The notes under the pieces: model-generated
What the model was told of the DNA's origin: nothing
What the model saw: the letters and a program-made list of their open reading frames with translations, nothing else
The model's database searches: none
In this document: piece after piece, positions 1-9,049 of the stretch
How the letters are laid out: each line of letters starts with the position of its first letter
How positions within the stretch are numbered: the stretch's first letter is position 1
Source: Gastranaerophilus sp944325835
GTDB lineage: Bacteria; Cyanobacteriota; Vampirovibrionia; Gastranaerophilales; Gastranaerophilaceae
Reading direction: 5' to 3'
Assembly: GCA_963931575.1 (NCBI GenBank)
Contig: OZ007029.1
Span: 558,001 to 622,000 of the forward strand
DNA length: 64,000 nucleotides
Program-made: the position numbers and the translations under genes

Positions 1-1767
1 AGAGTCACAGCTGTAGCCTATTCTGTCAAAGATTTTTGTTTCCTGAAGCACCGGGCCGTCGGAAAGTTCAAGGAAGTTCATCCCGTTTGATACCGGAAGA
101 ATAGGGTTTAAATCATTTTCAAGCAGATGATCTTCCAAGGCCTGGATTAATTGTGTATCAAGGCAAGCCGGCGGAGTTTGCCCCATAAATTCATAAACAT
201 TTTTAAGGTGCATGCGGAACAGGTAATCAAAAATGTTATCGTGTCCCGAATCGTTTGGTTCACCAAACCACCAGAACCAGTCGCTGCCCTGGCATACATA
301 TAGTTCTCTTCTTGCTCGTTCAATGTTTTCGTTATTCGGGTCTAGGCGGACGAAGTTCTCAAAATCATCTTTAACCTGTTTCAGGTACGTCCAGGCAAGG
401 TTTTTGAGCGGCTCATCAATCCAGAGTTTGAAATCCTGATTAATCCACGAGCCGGCCTTTATGCTGTTGATTTCTTTCAAATGCCGTTCTTTTTCAATAT
501 AATCGCTGATTAAAACTGTCTCCAGCGTATCATCGTTATTTATCAGTTCGTAAAGTTTATTCAGGAAAACCGCGCCGTCTTTTGTGTAGTTTTCCCAGCA
601 GTTTTCGCAGTCCATAGCAATTGTCAGAAGGTGCGTTTGATCCGGCGAGTTTTGAATTTTATTTTGTATAGTTTTAATCCTGTCATAAAGGTCTACAGCG
701 ACCCGTTCAGAATCGTGGTTCGGGTATTCAAAGCTGATAAGATTTGGGAAAATTGCTTCTCTGAAAATAACTTTGATATCGGATTTGTTGCCCTTGTAGT
801 TATAGACTTTTAAAAGCGGATAAGGGTTTTCAAGGTTGCCGTTAAAATCACGTACAAAATCAAATTTTATGGAATTAGCCAGAACACCTTCATCCGAAAT
901 CGTCCATTTGATACCCAAATCGCTCAAAAGTTTCAGGGTTTTATTGCTGATGCAATGTTCAGACGGCCAGATACCTTTCGGGGTTATGCCGAACGCGTCC
1001 TCAATAATTTGAATCGCCTCTTTTATCTGGTTTTCGGCGTCTTTTTTCATCCCCAGCGTCAGCGGCAAATCTCCGTTCTGGTTCGTCGAAACATCTGCAA
1101 TATCAACTAAAATAGGTAAAATCGGGTGATAGTGCGGGCTGGTTGAAATTTCAATTCTGCCTTCTTCAAGATATTTTTTGAATGTCGGAATGATTTTTCG
1201 GATTATATCGCGCTGAATTTCAATAATTTGCCGCCTGTCCTCAAGCGTGTAGCCCGAACCCTTTTTGTATAAAACTTTCAACTCCGGATAATATTTCTGG
1301 TGGGAAGAGTCAATCCAGGCAAGGTTAAACAGCGCCATCAGGTCGGAATATTCCTGCAGCGTAAATTCGTTTATATCTTTTGTGAACTGGTATTTATGAA
1401 TAAGTCTGTCGTATTCCTTGAACGGCATAATCATATATTGATAATTTGCGTCAAAGAAGTTGTTTATAATAAAGTTTTTATCTTCATCTGTCAGCTCTTC
1501 AACGGGCTTGACCGAAATCCTTGAATGTATGTCGTGAAAGTCTTTTTGACCGTATCTGATAAAAGAATCAATAAGTATCGGAACTATATTAAAGTTAAGT
1601 TTGATATTTTTGTAATTTTTGATAATGGTGAGCATATCAAGGTAATCCTTGACCGCGTGCAGTCTTGTCCACGGCATAATGTAATCGCTGTCAGGCGTAA
1701 GCTGATACACAGGCTGATGCATATGCCAGTAAAAAGCTATAGATAATTTTTTAGTATTTCCTACCAT
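1..1767 (-). CDS. Glycoside hydrolase family 57 protein (3' end outside window)
   Basis: Read on the minus strand from ATG at 1767, the frame is open for 589 codons and runs off the left edge. GH57 signatures visible: HMHQP near residues 15-19 (region 1), SPHYHPILP (region 2), GIWPSEH with the likely nucleophile Glu near residue 270 (region 3), and LTIAMDCENCWENY near 380-394 (region 4). GH57 enzymes are retaining alpha-glucan amylases, 4-alpha-glucanotransferases or branching enzymes, mostly cytoplasmic; no signal peptide is seen here, so a role in glycogen or maltodextrin metabolism is likely. Exact specificity cannot be told. It is divergent from the prepilin-like gene at 2 kb. Confidence 0.88.
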   Translation of the reverse strand, partial: MVGNTKKLSIAFYWHMHQPVYQLTPDSDYIMPWTRLHAVKDYLDMLTIIKNYKNIKLNFNIVPILIDSFIRYGQKDFHDIHSRISVKPVEELTDEDKNFIINNFFDANYQYMIMPFKEYDRLIHKYQFTKDINEFTLQEYSDLMALFNLAWIDSSHQKYYPELKVLYKKGSGYTLEDRRQIIEIQRDIIRKIIPTFKKYLEEGRIEISTSPHYHPILPILVDIADVSTNQNGDLPLTLGMKKDAENQIKEAIQIIEDAFGITPKGIWPSEHCISNKTLKLLSDLGIKWTISDEGVLANSIKFDFVRDFNGNLENPYPLLKVYNYKGNKSDIKVIFREAIFPNLISFEYPNHDSERVAVDLYDRIKTIQNKIQNSPDQTHLLTIAMDCENCWENYTKDGAVFLNKLYELINNDDTLETVLISDYIEKERHLKEINSIKAGSWINQDFKLWIDEPLKNLAWTYLKQVKDDFENFVRLDPNNENIERARRELYVCQGSDWFWWFGEPNDSGHDNIFDYLFRMHLKNVYEFMGQTPPACLDTQLIQALEDHLLENDLNPILPVSNGMNFLELSDGPVLQETKIFDRIGYSCDS

Positions 1768-1830
1768 TCAATAAAATTCCAAAACATATTTCAAACCAAT
1801 GATAGCATTAAAGTCCCTAATTTTCAACTA

Positions 1831-1859
1831 TTGACATCGCCTAAAACATGTAGCATAAT
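1831..1859 (+). promoter_or_regulatory. Promoter of prepilin-like gene 1
   Basis: TTGACA (1831-1836), 17-bp spacer, CATAAT (1854-1859). The spacer carries AAAACATGT, shared with the promoters of genes 3, 4 and 5. A long 5' UTR follows; in it the common GAAAGGATAG Shine-Dalgarno block appears to have been split by two short hairpins (CCGG and CCCGGG types). Confidence 0.75.
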
Positions 1860-1973
1860 GAAAATGTATAAAGAAAGGATCGGCGGTCAGGCCGGTATCA
1901 AAATTAGACCCGGGTGAATTCCCGGAGAAAGGATAGAAAAATGAAAGAAATTAAAAGTGTAAGCATCATAGCA

Positions 1974-1986
1974 GGGGGGGGGGGGG
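1974..1986 (+). repeat. Poly-G tract (G13), predicted phase-variation switch of prepilin-like gene 1
   Basis: Thirteen consecutive G directly after codon 11 of the ORF that starts at ATG 1941 (Shine-Dalgarno AAAGGA just upstream). With 13 G this frame hits TGA at 2007-2009. With 12 G it would run stop-free into the prepilin-like frame: ATG to tract is 33 nt, and tract end to the mature Phe codon at 2200 is 213 nt, both multiples of three. As assembled the gene is OFF from this start. Confidence 0.85.
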
Positions 1987-2073
1987 CCTCTCTTAACAGG
2001 CACAATTGAGGAGTCGAAAGCCTATAATTGTCATTTTGAACTGCGCGAGCGAGCAGAGGCACAGAGCGATAAT

Positions 2074-3135
2074 GTGAAAAGTATCTGTCACCCTGAACTT
2101 GATTCAGGGTCTGTTCAGCGGTGCGAGCTATCAGTGTCGTTGGACAGATTCCGAAACAAGTTCGGAATGACAGTTAAGGGTATAGTCTGTATGAGTGCCT
2201 TTACCATGGCGGAAATTCTCTTATCCCTGACGATAATTGGCGTTGTAGCGGCGATAACGTTACCAAGTTTAACAGGGAATATTAATGAGCGGACTTGGAA
2301 TACGCAAAGAAAGGCTTTGTATGCAAGATTTTCACAGGCTATAGCTCTTATGCCGTCTTTGAATGGTTATGGAACATTAACTGAAGAAAGTTCTTCTGGC
2401 GCAGGTGATGCGGTGGATACTGCTGCTGAAACCTTTGTCACAGCTGGACTTGCCAAGGTTTTGAAGATAAATAATATTTGTGATAATGAACATTTAGAAG
2501 ATTGTGGTATTCCTTCTCAAATTAATGCACCTAATGGGAGTTTGATTAGTTCTATTCCAACAACATTGAGTGAATTAAATAGCATGTTTTTAAGTGCTAC
2601 AGGCTGGAATGCTCCAAGTTATGCGTCTGTTCTTGATACTAAGTCCGCAGCTTTTGAAACTTCTAATGGTGAGAGTATTTTAGTTTATTATAATCCACAG
2701 TGTATGGCGGATATGAATGAGAAGGGCAGTTATTATATATGGCCTAAAATGTGTGCAAATTTTGTGTATGATTTAAATGGTTCTAAAGGGCCAAATACCG
2801 TTGGAAAAGATATTGGATTCATAACGGCAATTTATCCTACTGATCCCATGGTTGTGGCACCGATGCCGGCCTTGTCGGTGGCTTCTAACAATGTTTCTCA
2901 GTTGAATGCAGGTCAAGCATGTAAGGCTAATGATCCAGAAACAAGAGTTCCATCTCGTGAAGAATTATATTCGCTAATTTATAATAGGCAATTATCTGGG
3001 ATCTCTGCGAACTGGAAATGGTCTTCACACGTTCCTGAAACAGGGTATGGTTTATTTATAGATCCTGTTGGTGGTTATACCTATAAATTCGCACGTACAT
3101 ATTCCACGACCGGTGTTTGGTGTGTAAAAAGATAA
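2074..3135 (+). CDS. Prepilin-like protein 1 with Lcl-like C-terminal domain (phase-variable)
   Basis: The open frame begins at GTG 2074, but it is also open back through the poly-G tract at 1974-1986, so the true start is probably ATG 1941 when the tract has 12 G. A start at ATG 2191 (MSA^F) with a weak upstream AAGGG is possible. The type IV prepilin segment is A^FTMAEILLSLTIIGVV, with Phe+1 and Glu+5 present but Ala instead of Gly at -1. Middle motifs: KVLKINNIC, AAFETSNGES, DLNGSKGPNTVGKDIG. The C-terminus has RVPSREELYSL, WKWSS and ends CVKR, resembling the Lcl/DUF1566 fold with a likely disulfide. Function inferred: minor pilin or surface adhesin; substrate unknown. A terminator follows. 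Confidence 0.85.
   Translation: MKSICHPELDSGSVQRCELSVSLDRFRNKFGMTVKGIVCMSAFTMAEILLSLTIIGVVAAITLPSLTGNINERTWNTQRKALYARFSQAIALMPSLNGYGTLTEESSSGAGDAVDTAAETFVTAGLAKVLKINNICDNEHLEDCGIPSQINAPNGSLISSIPTTLSELNSMFLSATGWNAPSYASVLDTKSAAFETSNGESILVYYNPQCMADMNEKGSYYIWPKMCANFVYDLNGSKGPNTVGKDIGFITAIYPTDPMVVAPMPALSVASNNVSQLNAGQACKANDPETRVPSREELYSLIYNRQLSGISANWKWSSHVPETGYGLFIDPVGGYTYKFARTYSTTGVWCVKR
2087..2175. repeat. Dispersed imperfect palindrome inside the leader of prepilin-like gene 1
   Basis: An inverted-repeat element with arms of the form TGTCACCCTGAACTTGATTC ... GATTCCGAAACAAGTTCGGA. A relative lies at 62361-62452 in the leader of prepilin-like gene 5. Similar palindromes reading CHPELDSGS are scattered in many bacterial genomes (recalled, not searched). 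Here the element is read in frame as part of the coding leader. Confidence 0.7.
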
Positions 3136-3137
3136 GT

Positions 3138-3164
3138 AAAGGGCGGTTGACCCCGCCCTTTTTT
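3138..3164 (+). terminator. Rho-independent terminator after prepilin-like gene 1
   Basis: Hairpin GGGCGG / CCGCCC with A-rich 5' flank and a T6 tail, just after the stop codon at 3133-3135. Confidence 0.85.
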
Positions 3165-3203
3165 CATGCTACATTTACCCTGAAAGTTAGGGAGATTTAG
3201 TAA

Positions 3204-5690
3204 ATGAAAGAGAATTATTTTCCTCAGGAAATAGAGAAAAAATGGCAAAAAGTTTGGGAAGAAAATAACACTTTCCACGTTGATGATAATTCAGACAAGC
3301 CGAAATATTACGCGCTTTCAATGTTTCCGTACCCGTCAGGCAAGCTGCACATGGGACATGTCAGAAACTATACGATTACAGACGTAATCGCACGCTTTAA
3401 AAAGGCGCAGGGGTATAATGTTCTTCACCCGATGGGCTGGGACAGTTTCGGCCTTCCTGCCGAAAACGCTGCGATGAAACACGGCGCTAATCCGGAAGTC
3501 TGGACTGATGAAAATATTGCGTATATGACAAAACAGCTTAAAATGCTCGGGCTTTCTTATGACTGGAAAAGAGAAGTTACTACCTGCAAACCGGATTACT
3601 ACAAATGGACGCAATGGCTTTTCTTGCAGCTTTATAAAAAAGGTCTGGCTTACAAAAAAGAAGCGGCAGTTAACTGGTGCGAAGAATGTGGAACAGTTCT
3701 TGCTAACGAGCAGGTAATTGACGGCAAATGCTGGAGATGCGACCATGTTGTTGAGAAAAAATATCTTTCTCAATGGTTCTTTAAAATTACCGATTATGCT
3801 GAAGTTTTGCTTGAGGATTTAGATAAACTCCCGGGCTGGGGTGATAATGTTAAAACAATGCAGGCTAACTGGATTGGTAAATCTCAGGGCGCAATTTTGA
3901 AATTCAAAGTTGTTGATATGCCGGACGGTTCGGATTTGGAAATTCCTGTTTATACAACAAGACCGGATACCGCTTACGGTATTACTTATCTGGTAGTTGC
4001 GCCTGAATATAAAGATATTGAACGTCTTACAACAGCTGAAAATAAGGCAAAAGTTGAAGAATACCGCGCAAATGCCCGCAAGATGACAGAAATAGAAAGA
4101 CTTTCAACAGAACGTGTTAAAACGGGTGTTCCGCTGGGCACACATTGTTTAAATCCGCTTACTGGCGAAACCTTCCCGCTCTGGACTGCGGATTATGCGC
4201 TTGTTGAGTACGGAACTGGTGCGGTTATGGCGGTTCCGACACACGATACGCGCGACTTTGATTTTGCTAAAAAGTTTAATCTCCCTATGAAAGTCGTTAT
4301 TCAGGATCCTGAAAATCCTTCTGACTGCAAGGATTCGGCCTATACTGAACCGGGTGTCCTTGTTAATTCCGGAGAATTCAACGGAATGCCTAATGAGGAG
4401 GCTAAAAAAGCTATTACCGAAAAAGCGGTACGTGAAGGCTTTGGCGAATTTAAAACCCAATACAGGCTCCGCGACTGGTTGATTTCCCGTCAACGTTACT
4501 GGGGCGCGCCTATTCCGGTTGTTTACTGCGAAAAATGCGGCATAGTTCCGGTTCCGGAAGATCAATTACCGGTATTGCTGCCGAAAGATGTTGATTTCTC
4601 TGTCGTCGGTAAATCTCCTATCACAACTTCTCCGACCTTTATAGAAACAACCTGCCCGCACTGCGGCGGTAAAGCAAGACGCGAAACCGATACAATGGAT
4701 ACGTTTGTCTGCTCAAGCTGGTATTATTTGAGATATTCAGACCCGAAAAATTCAAACTTACCGTTTGAAAAAGATAAAGTTAATAAATGGCTGCCGGTAG
4801 ATCAATACGTTGGCGGTATCGAACACGCAATTCTTCACCTGCTTTATTCAAGATTTTTCACAAAAGCGTTGCGTGATTTAGGTCTATTAGACTTTGACGA
4901 ACCGTTCAAGAACCTCTTAACTCAAGGTATGGTTCTGAAAGACGGCTCTAAAATGTCAAAATCCAAAGGTAACACCGTTGATCCTGACGAAATATTTGAA
5001 AACTACGGGGCTGACACGGCAAGATTGTTTATTCTTTCCGATTCTCCTCCGGCACGTGATTTTGATTGGTCAGATGCCGGTGTCGAAGGCTGCTATAAGT
5101 TCCTTAACCGTGTTTGGAGATTGATCGCGTCAAATGCGGCTGATATCTCACTTGACTACAAGCTGGAATTTCCGCTTGCAAAAGACAATGACGATATGGT
5201 CAGAAATGTTCATATTGCCATGAAAGGTATAACAAACGATATAGCAAACGACTTCCAATTTAATACAGTAATTTCAAAATATCGCGAACTTACTAACGCT
5301 ATTTATGAATGGCGCGGAAAGAAAAAAGAGCTTAATGCGGAAGATAAAGCAGTCTTGAGTTTTGCTGTTGTTTCTCTGATTAAGTTGATGTCACCGGTTG
5401 CGGTTCACCTGACTGAAGAGGCCTGGGCTGATCTGGGCGGTAAGGGTTCAATCCACGATGAACCGTGGTGCGAGTGGGATGAAAACCTTGCAAAAGCAAG
5501 CTCTATAACTCTTGTTGTTCAGGTTAACGGCAAGGTTAAGGATAAAATTGAGGTTGACGAGGCGCTTTCGCAGGACGAAATGAAGGCTGTTGCGCTTGAC
5601 AGTCCGAAAGTTAAAGAATTAACCGACGGAAAAGAAATCGTAAAAGTCATTGTAGTTCCGAAAAAACTCGTTAATATCGTTGTTAAATAA
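3204..5690 (+). CDS. leuS: Leucyl-tRNA synthetase
   Basis: 828 residues, usual for bacterial LeuRS. Charges tRNA-Leu with leucine using ATP in the cytoplasm. Class I signatures: HMGH at residues 49-52 after MFPYPSGKL, and KMSKSKGN near 583-590. The CP1 editing insertion is present (TTRPDTAYGITY near 254-265) as is a Cys-rich zinc-type knuckle (CEECG...CWRCD) near 160-180. Shine-Dalgarno AGGGAG upstream of ATG 3204. It stands alone, between the terminator of the prepilin-like gene and its own terminator. Confidence 0.98.
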   Translation: MKENYFPQEIEKKWQKVWEENNTFHVDDNSDKPKYYALSMFPYPSGKLHMGHVRNYTITDVIARFKKAQGYNVLHPMGWDSFGLPAENAAMKHGANPEVWTDENIAYMTKQLKMLGLSYDWKREVTTCKPDYYKWTQWLFLQLYKKGLAYKKEAAVNWCEECGTVLANEQVIDGKCWRCDHVVEKKYLSQWFFKITDYAEVLLEDLDKLPGWGDNVKTMQANWIGKSQGAILKFKVVDMPDGSDLEIPVYTTRPDTAYGITYLVVAPEYKDIERLTTAENKAKVEEYRANARKMTEIERLSTERVKTGVPLGTHCLNPLTGETFPLWTADYALVEYGTGAVMAVPTHDTRDFDFAKKFNLPMKVVIQDPENPSDCKDSAYTEPGVLVNSGEFNGMPNEEAKKAITEKAVREGFGEFKTQYRLRDWLISRQRYWGAPIPVVYCEKCGIVPVPEDQLPVLLPKDVDFSVVGKSPITTSPTFIETTCPHCGGKARRETDTMDTFVCSSWYYLRYSDPKNSNLPFEKDKVNKWLPVDQYVGGIEHAILHLLYSRFFTKALRDLGLLDFDEPFKNLLTQGMVLKDGSKMSKSKGNTVDPDEIFENYGADTARLFILSDSPPARDFDWSDAGVEGCYKFLNRVWRLIASNAADISLDYKLEFPLAKDNDDMVRNVHIAMKGITNDIANDFQFNTVISKYRELTNAIYEWRGKKKELNAEDKAVLSFAVVSLIKLMSPVAVHLTEEAWADLGGKGSIHDEPWCEWDENLAKASSITLVVQVNGKVKDKIEVDEALSQDEMKAVALDSPKVKELTDGKEIVKVIVVPKKLVNIVVK

Positions 5691-5696
5691 GACTTT

Positions 5697-5722
5697 AAGG
5701 GCTATTTTTAATAGCCCTTTTT
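5697..5722 (+). terminator. Terminator after leuS
   Basis: Hairpin AAGGGCTATT-TTT-AATAGCCCTT followed by T's, directly downstream of the leuS stop. Confidence 0.85.
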
Positions 5723-5815
5723 GTTAACCATTGTAACAGAATTTGTTTTGACTGGCATGTTTTCCGTAGAAACTAACTTTATATTTTTATAGAGGTCATA
5801 AAAGAGAGGTGAAAT

Positions 5816-6511
5816 ATGTCAGTAAATTCAGTTTCAGGAGCGCAAGGTTCGGTTCCGGCACAAACAACACAGGGCATTCGTGAAGAAAACGGCAAAATGG
5901 TCGTAACTTTCGGCGGTAAAAAATACACATTAACTAAAAAACAGGCTGAACAGTATAATGAAGTTTTGTATAATGTTAACTATGTCAGAAACAGAATTGA
6001 TTCTTTAAAAACTAAGCTTGCGGACAAGACTTTAGACGCGGAAGATAGGCAGAAATATTCTGAAGAATTAAAAGATTTGCAGGAAAAGTATGCCAAACAG
6101 CAGGAATATGCAAATTTTGAAATTTCTCCGACCGGTGGAACTGTTGCTTTTACATTAAAAAAGGATATTCCGGCAGAATTACTTAAAGAAGTTTTTTATA
6201 TTAAAGACGGAGCATTTAGAGAGCACCTGAAAGAAGAAGCTTTAAGAGACGGCATCGGTCAGGAAAAACTCGTTGTTAATTCGGAAAATTTGCCTTATGC
6301 CTCTTATGATGAAGCGATGATGAGCGGTGTAAGTAATTTTTCAAATGGAGTTTATCTGGAATACACTGATGAAGCAGGACATTATCAGCCGGTATATTCC
6401 CGTGCTATTTTATATGACGGAGCAACTTATACAATTTCTTCATCAGATATTGATCCGTACAAAGATGCACCGTTTTATACAAGATGGTTTGGTATCGGCA
6501 AAGACGATTAG
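5816..6511 (+). CDS. Hypothetical coiled-coil protein
   Basis: 231 residues with Shine-Dalgarno AGAGGTG before ATG. Not recognised. The N-terminus is low-complexity (MSVNSVSGAQGSVPAQ), without a signal peptide. A charged stretch at about residues 55-100 (NRIDSLKTKLADKTLDAEDR and on) is predicted coiled coil. The C-terminal half holds YLEYTDEAGHYQPVYSRAIL and is probably globular. It is monocistronic and converges, with a 4-bp overlap, on the SDR gene. Function unknown; the codon use is like its neighbours. Confidence 0.7.
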   Translation: MSVNSVSGAQGSVPAQTTQGIREENGKMVVTFGGKKYTLTKKQAEQYNEVLYNVNYVRNRIDSLKTKLADKTLDAEDRQKYSEELKDLQEKYAKQQEYANFEISPTGGTVAFTLKKDIPAELLKEVFYIKDGAFREHLKEEALRDGIGQEKLVVNSENLPYASYDEAMMSGVSNFSNGVYLEYTDEAGHYQPVYSRAILYDGATYTISSSDIDPYKDAPFYTRWFGIGKDD

Positions 6512-7209
6512 ATCCCGACACTCAAACCGGCACACAGATTTATTGATTGACCCGTAATACCTTTAGCGTCATCGCTTATAAGGTAGCGGGTCAATTTTGC
6601 AATCTCTTCCGGTTTGACAAACCGGCGCTGCGGAATGCATTCAAGAATTTCTTCTTTTGAAAACTCGCTTTCATCAATAGAATTATTACCGAGTTCGGTG
6701 TCAACCCAGCCCGGATTTATTGTGTTTACGGTTATATTATACTCTGCAAGCTCAAGGGCAAGAGCCTTTGTTAAACCTATTAAACCGGCTTTTGCCGCGG
6801 AATAAAGACTTGCGTTTGCCTCGCCCATTACGCCTGAAATTGAGCCGATATTGATAATTCTGCCCCATTTTTGTTCTTTCATAAACGGAACAGCCTGAGA
6901 GATTAAATAGGCAGGCGCTTCAAGATCTGTTTTAAAAATACTTTCTATTTTGTCGCGCGTCATTTCATCAATCCCGCCGTAAATATATTCGCCGGCATTG
7001 TTAATTAAAACGTCAATTTTATTTGCCTGAATAAATTCCGCGAGTTTTTCGGTGTCTTTTGTAAGGTCGCAAAGGCAGTATCCTTCTGCGCCGAGTTCTT
7101 TTAGTGCCGCTTCTGTGCGGGCTGTTACAAAAATTTTTCCGAGATCTTTAAGCTCTTGTGCTATTGCGCGTCCGATACCTTTTGATGCGCCTGTTACGAG
7201 TATGTTCAC
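6508..7209 (-). CDS. SDR-family NAD(P)-dependent oxidoreductase (FabG-like)
   Basis: 233 residues, a typical classical short-chain dehydrogenase. Cofactor motif TGASKGIG at residues 6-13, NNAG near 90, and the catalytic Ser (IGSISG) with YSAAK near 136-140. The family reduces or oxidises carbonyl/hydroxyl groups with NAD(P)H; specificity cannot be read. FabG itself is possible, but no fatty-acid genes are near. Its start overlaps the end of tcdA by 4 bp (ATGA), indicating translational coupling. Confidence 0.88.
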   Translation of the reverse strand: MNILVTGASKGIGRAIAQELKDLGKIFVTARTEAALKELGAEGYCLCDLTKDTEKLAEFIQANKIDVLINNAGEYIYGGIDEMTRDKIESIFKTDLEAPAYLISQAVPFMKEQKWGRIINIGSISGVMGEANASLYSAAKAGLIGLTKALALELAEYNITVNTINPGWVDTELGNNSIDESEFSKEEILECIPQRRFVKPEEIAKLTRYLISDDAKGITGQSINLCAGLSVGI

Positions 7210-7955
7210 TTCATTAGTTCCTTTATAATATAGTATGCCATAAAAATTCCGGCAGTAGATGCCACAAAAGGCGTTGAGGACGGAATTATTTTATTAAATT
7301 CAATAATCTCACCGGATTTTGTTTCAATTCGTTCCTGTTCCGTGATTTTTTCCTGTGAAAATGGTTTTTCTCTGCTCGCAACGACAGTAATCCCGTTTTC
7401 AATTCCGCGTTTTTTTAATTGATATATGATATTAGAAACAAACGGAGCGTTTTTGTTTTCGATTTCTGAAATATCGCAGATATATAGTTGTGTCGGGTCA
7501 AGCCTGTTGCCGGCGCCCATGGAGCTTATCACCTGAACCCCTGACTTATGGCAGGTCTCAAGCAGATGAATTTTTGAGCGCATACTGTCGATAGCATCTA
7601 CAATGAAGTCATAGTCGGTGAGGTCGATTTCCAGTTTGTCGCTGTAAAAATCATCAATGGCTGTGATTTTTAGTTCCGGATTGATATTTTTCAGCCGTTC
7701 TGTGAAAAGTTCGGTTTTCTTTTTCCCGATGTTGGAGTGCAGGGCTATAATCTGGCGGTTAATATTTGAGGTCGAAACGGTATCAAAATCTACGAGCGTA
7801 AGCCTCCCGACACCTGCGCGGGTAAGCATTTCGGCAGTATAGCCGCCGACGCCGCCAAGCCCTAAAATGCAAATATTTTTTGAGGCAAGGTCCTCTTGAA
7901 ATTCCTTGCCCCAGTATAAAATATTTCTTGAAAATATTTCCTCAGAGTTAAACAC
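7206..7955 (-). CDS. tcdA: tRNA threonylcarbamoyladenosine dehydratase (TcdA/CsdL type)
   Basis: 249 residues, E1-like ThiF/MoeB superfamily. GLGGVGG at 32-38 binds ATP; SNINRQ near 63-68 and IGKKKTE near 77-83 are typical of TcdA, as is the opening FSRNILYWG. TcdA uses ATP to cyclise t6A37 to ct6A in tRNAs reading ANN codons. A MoeB/ThiF role is less likely because no ThiS/MoaD partner is nearby. Coupled to the downstream SDR gene by a 4-bp overlap. Confidence 0.85.
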   Translation of the reverse strand: MFNSEEIFSRNILYWGKEFQEDLASKNICILGLGGVGGYTAEMLTRAGVGRLTLVDFDTVSTSNINRQIIALHSNIGKKKTELFTERLKNINPELKITAIDDFYSDKLEIDLTDYDFIVDAIDSMRSKIHLLETCHKSGVQVISSMGAGNRLDPTQLYICDISEIENKNAPFVSNIIYQLKKRGIENGITVVASREKPFSQEKITEQERIETKSGEIIEFNKIIPSSTPFVASTAGIFMAYYIIKELMK

Positions 7956-7985
7956 ACATTCCTCTAATTTAACAGCTAAATCTTT

Positions 7986-8207
7986 TTATTTTACCAGATA
8001 GCCCAGAATAAATGTGCAGACAACAAATATTGCCGCGATAATTCCCGTTAACTGGTTTAATCCTTTTTCAGCACTCTTTTGTGATGCAAATACATGTGAC
8101 ATTCCGCCCATTCCGGCAATGCCGTCGCCCTTAGGTGAGTGAAGAAGTATCAAAACTATAAGCAGCAGTGCCGTTATAATTTGTATTGCCCATATAAAAT
8201 TAACCAT
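7986..8207 (-). CDS. secG: Preprotein translocase subunit SecG
   Basis: 73 residues with two membrane helices (residues about 3-22 and 52-72) separated by the SecG-type loop LLHSPKGDGIAGMGG. SecG is the accessory subunit of the SecYEG channel in the cytoplasmic membrane. The start lies 8 bp inside the end of the Nudix/NrtR-like gene, so the two are cotranscribed. Confidence 0.93.
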   Translation of the reverse strand: MVNFIWAIQIITALLLIVLILLHSPKGDGIAGMGGMSHVFASQKSAEKGLNQLTGIIAAIFVVCTFILGYLVK

Positions 8208-8895
8208 TTTTTTTCTCCTTAGTTTTATTAGAAATAAAGTGAGCTCTTCTGGAGTTCAGTTTAATATTTTCAAACGTATAAAGCCTTGCGGGTCTTTTTG
8301 AAGAAGATTTTGTATATTCATCCAGTTCAATAAGGCCTTCTGTTGCGATAGCTTTTTTGCGGAAGTTACGTTTGTCGAGCTGTTTGCTCATAATTAATTC
8401 ATAAGCTCTTTGCATTTCCGTGAGAGTAAATTTTTCATTTAAGAGCTGGTATGCGACAGGACAAATTTCAAGCCTTTCACGTGTGCGTTTCATAGAGTAT
8501 TCAATAATATCTTTGTGGTCGAACGCAAGTTTAGGTAAATCCGACACTTTAAACCAGGCAAGTTCATCATTTGTTGTAACATTTAAATCCTCGGCACGAA
8601 CCAGTGCAAAGTACGCGCAGGTAATAACTCTCGCGTTAGGGTGGCGGAGCGGGTCGCCGAAAGTGTAAAGCTGTTCAAGATAAATGTTATCTACATTTGT
8701 TCTTTCTTTTAAAACTCTCAGGGCTGCCTGATCAAGATTTTCTGATAATCGTACATAGCCGCCCGGGATTGCCCATTTGTCTTTGAAAGGTTCATTTAAT
8801 CTTTTAACTAATAACACTTGAATTGCATTATTTTTAAGAGTTAAAATTACAACGTCTACCGTAATCTCGTGTGTCTTTGTCTCGTTAAATATCAT
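8200..8895 (-). CDS. NUDIX-domain transcriptional regulator, NrtR-like
   Basis: 231 residues. The N-terminal Nudix fold (residues 10-150) has a degenerate box: GYVRLSE at 46-52 fits, but the REUXEE part reads RVLKER (60-65), so two metal-binding Glu are lost and hydrolysis is doubtful. The C-terminal part (about 160-220: LLNEKFTLTEMQRAYELI, RNFRKKAI) matches the winged-helix domain of NrtR proteins, which sense ADP-ribose and control NAD metabolism. No NAD gene is adjacent; the gene is followed by secG. Could instead be an active Nudix hydrolase. Confidence 0.8.
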   Translation of the reverse strand: MIFNETKTHEITVDVVILTLKNNAIQVLLVKRLNEPFKDKWAIPGGYVRLSENLDQAALRVLKERTNVDNIYLEQLYTFGDPLRHPNARVITCAYFALVRAEDLNVTTNDELAWFKVSDLPKLAFDHKDIIEYSMKRTRERLEICPVAYQLLNEKFTLTEMQRAYELIMSKQLDKRNFRKKAIATEGLIELDEYTKSSSKRPARLYTFENIKLNSRRAHFISNKTKEKKNG

Positions 8896-9049
8896 AATTC
8901 TATTACCCTATTTCTTATAATATAATAAAAATGAATTCTTTAAAAATTATCCCGTTGACTAATTAACAATTATTAACATTTTGTTATTATAAGGCAATTT
9001 CGGCCTTTTAAAATTTTTTATATTTATAGATGGGATTTAAGGGAAAATA

